A stretch of DNA of 11,650 nt from Pelotomaculum sp. (GTDB taxonomy: Bacteria; Bacillota; Desulfotomaculia; Desulfotomaculales; Pelotomaculaceae). The translations under genes were made by a program, and so were the position numbers. The stretch covers positions 12,821 through 24,470 of the forward strand of contig DNIT01000052.1 of the NCBI GenBank assembly GCA_003489345.1, in the 5' to 3' direction. Positions within the stretch are counted from its first letter, which is position 1; the number at the start of each line of letters is the position of its first letter. Below are positions 6,777 to 11,650 of the stretch, piece by piece. Below the pieces are notes generated by a model. The model did not search any database and had not been told where the DNA came from. It saw nothing but the letters and a program-made list of their open reading frames with translations.

Positions 6777-6935
6777 ACCTGAAAGTTACTATACACGTAT
6801 ACACACAAGCTCATAGGATCCTTACAAAGCTCACTTCACCGGCAATGACAAGCCATCAATATGAAGCGGGTTTATTTTTTACAAACCGCGGCGTCGTAAG
6901 AACTCCGTTTTTCTTAAATATTTGACATATTTTAT

Positions 6936-6963
6936 TTTACATGCTCTCCAGCTAAGGTATAAT
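6936..6963 (+). promoter_or_regulatory. Predicted sigma-A type promoter for the decarboxylase gene
   Basis: TTTACA (6936-6941, five of six) and a perfect TATAAT (6958-6963) are 16 bases apart. The start would be near 6970, with a leader of about 57 nt. The region 6777-7026 holds no gene, and I saw no lysine riboswitch or T-box in it. A TTGACA at 6922-6927 is 30 bases from the -10 and so is not part of this promoter. Confidence 0.6.
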
Positions 6964-7026
6964 AAAAATCAATCCACAGCGCTTAGGGTTAATATAATAT
7001 GATCACGCTATACCAGGAGGCATTAA

Positions 7027-8280
7027 ATGACTAAATCACTTCCGTTTACCAAAGCTGAGATTGAGCAGGTTATCCAAAAACACTCCACCCCTTTCCACCT
7101 TTATCATGAACAAGCTATACGGGAGAATGCCCGGGAACTGTTATCGGCATTTTCCTGGGCGCCGGGCTTTAAAGAATACTTTGCCGTGAAGGCCACGCCT
7201 AATCCATACATCTTAAAAATCCTTAAGGAAGAAGGGTTGGGGGCGGACTGCAGTTCACTGGCCGAGTTAATACTGGCCGAGAAAGCCGGTATTACCGGTG
7301 AAAATATTATGTTTTCCTCAAATAACACGCCCGCTCATGAGTTCCGCAAGGCTAAAGAATTAGGGGCCATCATCAACCTCGACGACATCAGCCATATCGA
7401 ATACCTGGAGCAGCACGCAGGTTTGCCCGAATTGATTTCTTTCCGTTATAACCCGGGCCCTTTGCGGGGCGGCAATGCAATCATCGGTTTGCCTCAAGAA
7501 GCCAAATACGGGTTCACCCGCAAACAGATCCTGGAGGGTTATCAAATCGCACGGGTTAAGGGGGTCAAGAGGTTCGGCCTGCATACCATGGTGGTTTCCA
7601 ATGAATTGGATCCCTATAGTTTCATAGGTACGGCAGAAATGCTTTTTGAGCTAGTGGTGGAAATCCACCAAACCACCGGTGTAAGAATTGAATTTGTCAA
7701 TTTTGGCGGGGGTATCGGCATTCCCTACCGGCCGGAGGAAAAACGTGTTGATTTACGCCTTATTTCCAGGGAAATCAAAAGAGCTTACGAAGAAAAAATA
7801 AAAAGGGCCGGTCTTGATCCGCTCCGCATTACTATGGAATTGGGCCGCGCTATTACCGGACCCTTTGGTTATTTAATCAGTACGGCGCTTCACAAAAAGG
7901 AAATTTATAAAAATTATGTGGGTTTGGATGCCTGTATGGCCAATTTAATGCGTCCCGGCATCTACGGAGCATATCATCATATCACCGTATTAGGGAAAGA
8001 AAACTGGCCCCATGATCATGTTTATGATGTGACCGGATCGCTGTGTGAGAACAACGACAAGTTCGCCATTGACCGCAAGCTGCCGGAAATCACGCGAGGA
8101 GATATTGTTGTCATCCATGATACAGGCGCCCATGGACATGCTATGGGATTTAATTATAACGGGAAGTTAAGGTCAGCAGAGCTCTTGTTAAGACCAAACG
8201 GGGATGTGCAACTCATTCGCAGAGAGGAGACACTAGATGATTATTTTATAACACTCGATTTCAATGGGTTAGATGAGTGA
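7027..8280 (+). CDS. lysA: Diaminopimelate decarboxylase family (PLP, fold type III)
   Basis: LysA decarboxylates meso-diaminopimelate to L-lysine in the cytoplasm. The 417-residue length fits. The cofactor lysine is K55 in YFAVKATPNP (51-60), followed by the expected barrel strands and the glycine-rich NFGGGIGIPYRP. Near the C-terminus ENND after Cys340 corresponds to the CESGD active-site motif. GDIVVIHDTGAHGHAMGFNY and the following AELLL match the LysA C-terminal barrel. Start: a perfect AGGAGG (7015-7020) is 6 bases before ATG 7027. Oddly, the usual HIGSQ after the seventh strand reads HTMVVS, and EPGR reads ELGR, so this is a divergent subfamily. A related basic amino acid or carboxynorspermidine decarboxylase is the main alternative. 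It is transcribed alone or with the SDR gene 105 bases downstream. Confidence 0.8.
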   Translation: MTKSLPFTKAEIEQVIQKHSTPFHLYHEQAIRENARELLSAFSWAPGFKEYFAVKATPNPYILKILKEEGLGADCSSLAELILAEKAGITGENIMFSSNNTPAHEFRKAKELGAIINLDDISHIEYLEQHAGLPELISFRYNPGPLRGGNAIIGLPQEAKYGFTRKQILEGYQIARVKGVKRFGLHTMVVSNELDPYSFIGTAEMLFELVVEIHQTTGVRIEFVNFGGGIGIPYRPEEKRVDLRLISREIKRAYEEKIKRAGLDPLRITMELGRAITGPFGYLISTALHKKEIYKNYVGLDACMANLMRPGIYGAYHHITVLGKENWPHDHVYDVTGSLCENNDKFAIDRKLPEITRGDIVVIHDTGAHGHAMGFNYNGKLRSAELLLRPNGDVQLIRREETLDDYFITLDFNGLDE

Positions 8281-8385
8281 CTTTGTTAGGGTAGTTCCAC
8301 AGTCGCTATCGCGGCGTCGGGTATCGCCCCGTAGTTAGCATATGTTTTCATGTGGATTATGGTTATGACTAGGAGCAGATGCAGT

Positions 8386-9150
8386 ATGGTAAAAAGCCTG
8401 TTTGATTTAACCGGCAAGGTGGCCCTTGTAACCGGCGCGGGGCAGGGGTTGGGCAGGGGGTATGCTAGGGCCCTGGCAGGTGCCGGCGCGAGCGTGGTTT
8501 GTCTGGACAAAGACCTGGTGACAGCCCGGCAGACCATGGATATTATAAACCAGGAAAGCGCCCTGGCCGATGCGGTTCAGTGCGACATAACCGATCTGGC
8601 CAGTATCAAGGAAGTATTGAAAGGGCTCGCGGACCGTTATGGCCGGCTCGACATCCTTGTCAACAACGCCGGTGTGGAAATCGCAGAGGAGATTCTGGAT
8701 GTCACACCGGAACACTACGACAGGATTATGGCCGTAAATCTTAAAGGCTTGTTCTTTGTTGCCCAGGAAGCAGTCAGGTATATGATTGCACAAAAAAGCG
8801 GGAAGATTATCAACCAGGGTTCTCTCGGCAGTTTTATCGGACTGTCCGGCTCTAGCGTGTATTGTGCAACTAAAGGCGGCGTACTGCAGTTTACCAAAAC
8901 ATTATCCATCGAACTGGCCAAACACAATATCCAGGTAAACGCCATAGCCCCCGGTTATTTTCGCACCGGCATGACCGAGCCCTTTTTCCAGGATCCCGCC
9001 CACCGCAAATGGATTGAAGAGCGGATCCCTGCGGGAAGAATTGGCACAGCGGACGACCTGGCAGGCACCGTAGTATTTCTGGCCGGCAGAGCTTCCGATT
9101 ATATTACCGGACAGACCATCGTTGTTGACGGCGGGTGGCTGGCCGGCTAA
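8386..9150 (+). CDS. Short-chain dehydrogenase/reductase (FabG/gluconate-5-dehydrogenase-like)
   Basis: A cytoplasmic NAD(P)-dependent oxidoreductase of the classical SDR family, 254 residues from ATG 8386. It has TGAGQGLG at 16-23 for cofactor binding, NNAG at 93-96, Asn118, and the catalytic Ser146, Tyr159 and Lys163 (YCATK). Asp41 at the end of the second strand favours NAD over NADP. The C-terminus, TGQTIVVDGGW, is family-typical. AGGAG at 8371-8375 lies 10 bases before 8386. The in-frame ATG at 8350 would add twelve atypical residues and lacks a ribosome binding site. The substrate cannot be told: 3-oxoacyl-ACP, sugar acid and alcohol substrates are all possible. The gene meets the minus-strand UbiA gene tail to tail with three bases between, leaving no room for a terminator. 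Confidence 0.85.
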   Translation: MVKSLFDLTGKVALVTGAGQGLGRGYARALAGAGASVVCLDKDLVTARQTMDIINQESALADAVQCDITDLASIKEVLKGLADRYGRLDILVNNAGVEIAEEILDVTPEHYDRIMAVNLKGLFFVAQEAVRYMIAQKSGKIINQGSLGSFIGLSGSSVYCATKGGVLQFTKTLSIELAKHNIQVNAIAPGYFRTGMTEPFFQDPAHRKWIEERIPAGRIGTADDLAGTVVFLAGRASDYITGQTIVVDGGWLAG

Positions 9151-9153
9151 CAT

Positions 9154-10122
9154 TCACCAACCGAGTCCCAGCAGCAGGGCAAGTAAAGCCGCATGGCCAG
9201 AGGTCAGCAAAACCATCTTTTTTTCGCGTATGGTGATGGAAGCTACGTTTCGAGGATCGGTAGCAGCGGCCAGGTAAATGCAGAAGGCGGCAAAGGGAAG
9301 GACTATAAGAAATACAGGGTCGATCGATATGCCAGCCCAAAGGCCGGCCAGGGCTGCCAGGGCACAATAACCGGCCGGTACTAGACGGGCGCTGCCGGGG
9401 CCCCACCTGCGGCTGAGAAAAGCCGGGGTCGTTACCTTGGGCGGTGACGCGCTCAGGTCGGCGTCCATGTCCGGCAGGTGGTGCTGCATGAGCCATCCCA
9501 GGGAAAAGAAACCGTGGATGATCCCTGCTGATGCAACCTCAATGGTCATGTGGCCGGTCAGGATAAAAAAGGAGCCGGTTGTGCAGCAAAGAATGGTGGG
9601 AAAAGCAGACAGCCATTCTCCCAGCAAAGGGCGGTAGGACAGCCTAAACGGGGGTAGAGTGTAAGACAATCCGGACCAGACGCCCGTCAGGAGAAATACA
9701 AAAACCAGCGGACCCAGCCGGCTGCTCAAATACAGGCCGGCGGCTACGGGCAGCAATAAGCCGGCCAGACAGATAAACATAAGTTGGCGTTCACTCAAAA
9801 GTCCATTTTTAATGACACCGCTGCCTCCCGATAAGATACCCGGGCTCACGCGGTCGGTACCCGAACGCCAGTCTACCAGGTCGTTGCATGCGTGTGCGGT
9901 GATCCCATGCAGAACTAAGCCTGACAATACCACCAGAGCGGCATACCACCAGTTGATTTGGGCGGACGTGGACCAACCAACAGCCGGCCCGATACCCAGG
10001 GCAAAGGAAGTAGCGCTCCAGGATAAGACCGGAACCATTCTGAACATTTTCCAAAGACCAAAAGCTTTTGGCAGCATCGGTTTGATTAGGCGCCGGGTGG
10101 ATTCAGCCATGGGTTGACTCAC
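9154..10122 (-). CDS. UbiA-family prenyltransferase (MenA-like)
   Basis: UbiA proteins are integral membrane enzymes that join a polyprenyl diphosphate to an aromatic acceptor. MenA uses 1,4-dihydroxy-2-naphthoate to build menaquinone. This 322-residue protein has about eight or nine hydrophobic segments. The first Asp motif is NDLVDWRSGTD (80-90) in the cytosolic loop, followed by SPGILSGGSGVI, like the GG-rich MenA segment. YTLPPFRLSYRPLLGE lies at 154-169, and the second Asp motif, PDMDAD, at 217-222. The GTG start at 10122 overlaps the TGA of the upstream polyprenyl synthase as GTGA, with AGGG a few bases before, which points to translational coupling. An ATG at 10110 is in frame but has no ribosome binding site. 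The partner gene strongly suggests quinone synthesis. The naphthoate substrate is inferred; the second motif (HHLPD instead of the NNxRD usual in MenA) leaves room for another acceptor. Confidence 0.85.
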   Translation of the reverse strand: MSQPMAESTRRLIKPMLPKAFGLWKMFRMVPVLSWSATSFALGIGPAVGWSTSAQINWWYAALVVLSGLVLHGITAHACNDLVDWRSGTDRVSPGILSGGSGVIKNGLLSERQLMFICLAGLLLPVAAGLYLSSRLGPLVFVFLLTGVWSGLSYTLPPFRLSYRPLLGEWLSAFPTILCCTTGSFFILTGHMTIEVASAGIIHGFFSLGWLMQHHLPDMDADLSASPPKVTTPAFLSRRWGPGSARLVPAGYCALAALAGLWAGISIDPVFLIVLPFAAFCIYLAAATDPRNVASITIREKKMVLLTSGHAALLALLLGLGW

Positions 10123-11135
10123 AATTCCCTGGTTACCACAAAATCCAATAAAGCCTCAAGGCTGTTCCGTGCTTGATTATCCGGCAGGGTTGCCAGAGCG
10201 CGTCCGGCCAGGCGGGCGTAATGCTTAAGTATTCCTGCCGCGTATGACAGCGAGCCGCAATGCTCAAGTTCCCTGATAATGAATTGTATGGCGGCGGCGG
10301 ACAATTCCCTCTTTTCGATTAGGGTGCGGATCTGATGTCTCGCAGGGCTGCTTTTAAGGGCGTGAATCACCGGGAGGGTCAGCACCCCCTGCCTCAGATC
10401 CTGTGTGAGCGGCTTGCCGAGGCTGGTCTCGTCGCCCAGGAAATCCAGGATATCATCCTTGATTTGAAATGCAATGCCCATAAAACAGCCGTATCTTGCC
10501 AGAGCGCGCCGTACTTTCTCAGGCACGCCGGCCAGCTCAGCACCCACCCGGCTGCAGCAGGACAGGAAAGAGCCTGCTTTGAGATAAGTGCGGGCTACAT
10601 AATCCCTTTCGCTTAGGTCACAATCATAAAGAAACTGCAGCTGAAGCATCTCCGCTTTCACCATATCCCGCAGGGAAACAGCGATGGAGGAAAGAATGGG
10701 CTTGCCGAAACCCGCCGCATGTTCCAAAAAAAGCGCATACAGACAATCTCCGGCCAGGATTGCGGCATTGCCGCCCCAAATCTTGTTTACAGTCGGTGCT
10801 CCACGCCGGCTGTCAGCGTAATCGATCAGATCATCATGGACGAGGGTGGCCAGGTGTAGTATTTCAACTGACACGGCAAGCTTGATTACTGTTGGAACGG
10901 GATCGTTTCCGTACAGGGAAGACAGGAGGACCAGAGCCGGACGGATACGTTTGCCCCCCGCCCGCAGTAAATGGGAGCCGCTTCCTGCCGGCCCCATAGC
11001 CGAACAGGCGCCGGCAATTTCCTCCTCAACCTGCGACAGCTCGCTCTTGATGGGCAGGTAGATTGATTCCAGCCGGGTTGCGGCAAGGCATTCCGGCAGA
11101 ACATTACTGGGTTTGCATTCTGCTTTTAAGGTCAT
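10119..11135 (-). CDS. Polyprenyl diphosphate synthase (heptaprenyl/octaprenyl type)
   Basis: This trans-prenyltransferase extends an allylic diphosphate with isopentenyl diphosphate units to make the quinone side chain. The protein has 338 residues. It shows GGKRIRP (60-66), the first Asp-rich motif DDLID (101-105) followed by RRG, and the second Asp-rich motif DDILD (227-231). Small residues (A96, T97) stand five and four positions before the first motif, where short-chain synthases carry aromatics, so a long product is expected. It resembles HepT/component II of heptaprenyl synthase; no HepS partner is present in the window. The ATG at 11135 is the only possible start, because an in-frame stop lies 9 codon positions or fewer upstream and no later start precedes the conserved region. 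Its ribosome binding site is poor. It is the first gene of an operon with the UbiA gene. Confidence 0.92.
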   Translation of the reverse strand: MTLKAECKPSNVLPECLAATRLESIYLPIKSELSQVEEEIAGACSAMGPAGSGSHLLRAGGKRIRPALVLLSSLYGNDPVPTVIKLAVSVEILHLATLVHDDLIDYADSRRGAPTVNKIWGGNAAILAGDCLYALFLEHAAGFGKPILSSIAVSLRDMVKAEMLQLQFLYDCDLSERDYVARTYLKAGSFLSCCSRVGAELAGVPEKVRRALARYGCFMGIAFQIKDDILDFLGDETSLGKPLTQDLRQGVLTLPVIHALKSSPARHQIRTLIEKRELSAAAIQFIIRELEHCGSLSYAAGILKHYARLAGRALATLPDNQARNSLEALLDFVVTREL

Positions 11136-11154
11136 GATGTTATTTTACCGGAAT

Positions 11155-11182
11155 TTTACTTATGTATTCGCGGCAATATAAA
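11155..11182 (+). promoter_or_regulatory. Possible promoter for the amidase gene
   Basis: TTTACT (11155-11160, four of six) and TATAAA (11177-11182, five of six) are 16 bases apart, reading toward the amidase gene with a start near 11189. The match is moderate. No convincing minus-strand promoter for the polyprenyl synthase was found in 11136-11250. Confidence 0.3.
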
Positions 11183-11217
11183 ATAAAGGCCGGACATATT
11201 CTCATACAGCCTGGCAT

Positions 11218-11238
11218 ACCCTTCTAAAAAAGAAGGGT
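11218..11238 (+). promoter_or_regulatory. Hairpin upstream of the amidase start
   Basis: ACCCTTCT (11218-11225) pairs perfectly with AGAAGGGT (11231-11238) around an AAAAA loop. The right arm continues into GGTGGGG. It contains the only ribosome-binding-site-like sequence serving a TTG start at 11251, so the hairpin could mask it. No T-run follows on either strand beyond the loop, so it is not a terminator. Confidence 0.5.
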
Positions 11239-11250
11239 GGTGGGGCCGGG

Positions 11251-11650
11251 TTGCCTTTTCCGGTTCGGATTTTTATATTTCGAGGAAAAACTTTGCTGGC
11301 CCTGGCGGCTTTGGCAATGTTTATGCTCATCGGCTGCCGGGTCGCCATGGAGCGTTTTGAAAAGCATCATATCGCCACCCTGGCCTGGGCGGTTTCCAGC
11401 AAGGTCATTATTATTGACCCTGGGCATGGGGGAGACGACCCGGGGGCCATCGGGGGGGGCGGCGCCCTGGAGAAGGAGATTGTCCTCGAAGTCTCCAAAA
11501 AACTGGCCGGCATCCTTAGCCAGGCCGGGGCACAGGTTTTTCTCACCAGAGATAGCGACCGGGACTTAAGTGACCCGGAACAAAAAGATTCATATGAGGC
11601 CAAGATGCAGGACCTGACCAGAAGGGTTGAACTGGCTAACCAAAAACAGG
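11251..11650 (+). CDS. cwlD: N-acetylmuramoyl-L-alanine amidase (Amidase_3, CwlD-like), N-terminal part
   Basis: Amidase_3 enzymes are zinc hydrolases that cut the bond between muramic acid and the peptide stem. CwlD acts during spore cortex maturation, making muramic lactam. The reading frame runs off the window end. After a hydrophobic segment (about residues 15-30) comes KVIIIDPGHGGDDPGA, with the first zinc histidine in DPGHGG, then LEKEIVLEVSKKL with the zinc glutamate, FLTRDSD, and TRRVELANQKQ, all in family order. The hydrophobic segment implies export or membrane anchoring; it ends in LIGC, which fits a lipobox. The start is uncertain. TTG 11251 gives a positively charged N-terminus (MPFPVRIFIFRGK). 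TTG 11293 has the better site GAGGA (11282-11286) 6 bases away but no positive charge. CwlD is the likeliest member, judged from the short spacing between membrane segment and catalytic domain. Confidence 0.75.
   Translation, partial: MPFPVRIFIFRGKTLLALAALAMFMLIGCRVAMERFEKHHIATLAWAVSSKVIIIDPGHGGDDPGAIGGGGALEKEIVLEVSKKLAGILSQAGAQVFLTRDSDRDLSDPEQKDSYEAKMQDLTRRVELANQKQ

Noticed and set aside
6834..6889. Possible terminator after the reductase gene: CTTCA (6834-6838) with TGAAG (6862-6866) before a T-rich stretch, and GCGGGTTT/AAACCGC at 6866-6889.
   Set aside because: The stems are short, have a large loop or an unpaired base, and the T-run falls inside the second hairpin, so neither makes a credible intrinsic terminator.
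6921..6963. TTGACA at 6922-6927 as the -35 of the decarboxylase promoter.
   Set aside because: It is 30 bases from the TATAAT; TTTACA at 6936-6941 gives a usable 16-base spacing instead.
11237..11569. A 110-codon plus-strand frame overlapping the start of the amidase gene.
   Set aside because: The Amidase_3 motifs (DPGHGG, zinc glutamate, TRRVELAN) are in a different frame of the same strand; this one is Trp/Pro/Ser-rich noise.

Overview
The window looks like a chromosomal segment of a Gram-positive, spore-forming anaerobe of the Clostridia, plausibly from the Desulfotomaculum/Pelotomaculum group. This is inferred from gene content (bacterial selenocysteine machinery, a PurS-PurL fusion, a DDxxD polyprenyl synthetase beside a MenA-like UbiA protein, a CwlD-like amidase), moderately high G+C coding sequence and strong AGGAGG-type ribosome binding sites. 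No phage, plasmid, CRISPR, rRNA or tRNA gene was seen, so this is mostly housekeeping DNA.

Layout: (1) 1-1605, minus: the N-terminal 535 codons of a purine synthesis enzyme, PurL, with two PurS-like repeats fused to its front. (2) 1606-1941: a divergent control region with one good promoter in each direction, a leader with competing hairpins before purL and a 12-bp hairpin touching the selA ribosome binding site. (3) 1942-5461, plus: selA and selB, which make Sec-tRNA(Sec) and deliver it to the ribosome; selC, selD and any selenoprotein gene lie elsewhere. (4) 5453-5579: a 51-nt nested palindrome between two exact 14-bp copies of the selB 3' end, followed by an intrinsic terminator. (5) 5634-6776, plus: a geranylgeranyl reductase-family flavoprotein. 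(6) 7027-8280, plus: a diaminopimelate decarboxylase-family enzyme with its own promoter. (7) 8386-9150, plus: an SDR oxidoreductase that meets the next gene tail to tail with three bases between. (8) 11135-9154, minus: a two-gene operon of a long-chain polyprenyl diphosphate synthase and a UbiA prenyltransferase, joined by a 4-base GTGA overlap. (9) 11251-end, plus: the start of an Amidase_3 cell-wall hydrolase, probably CwlD.

How they fit: selA and selB form one functional unit. The polyprenyl synthetase would make the prenyl chain and the UbiA protein would attach it to an aromatic acceptor, most likely for menaquinone; the reductase could saturate prenyl double bonds in the same product. 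The decarboxylase (lysine/peptidoglycan precursor) and the amidase (peptidoglycan hydrolysis) touch the cell wall but are not obviously co-regulated.

No clearly new multi-gene system was found. The best leads are non-coding: the duplicated palindromic insertion behind selB, the hairpin at the selA ribosome binding site and the attenuator-like purL leader.
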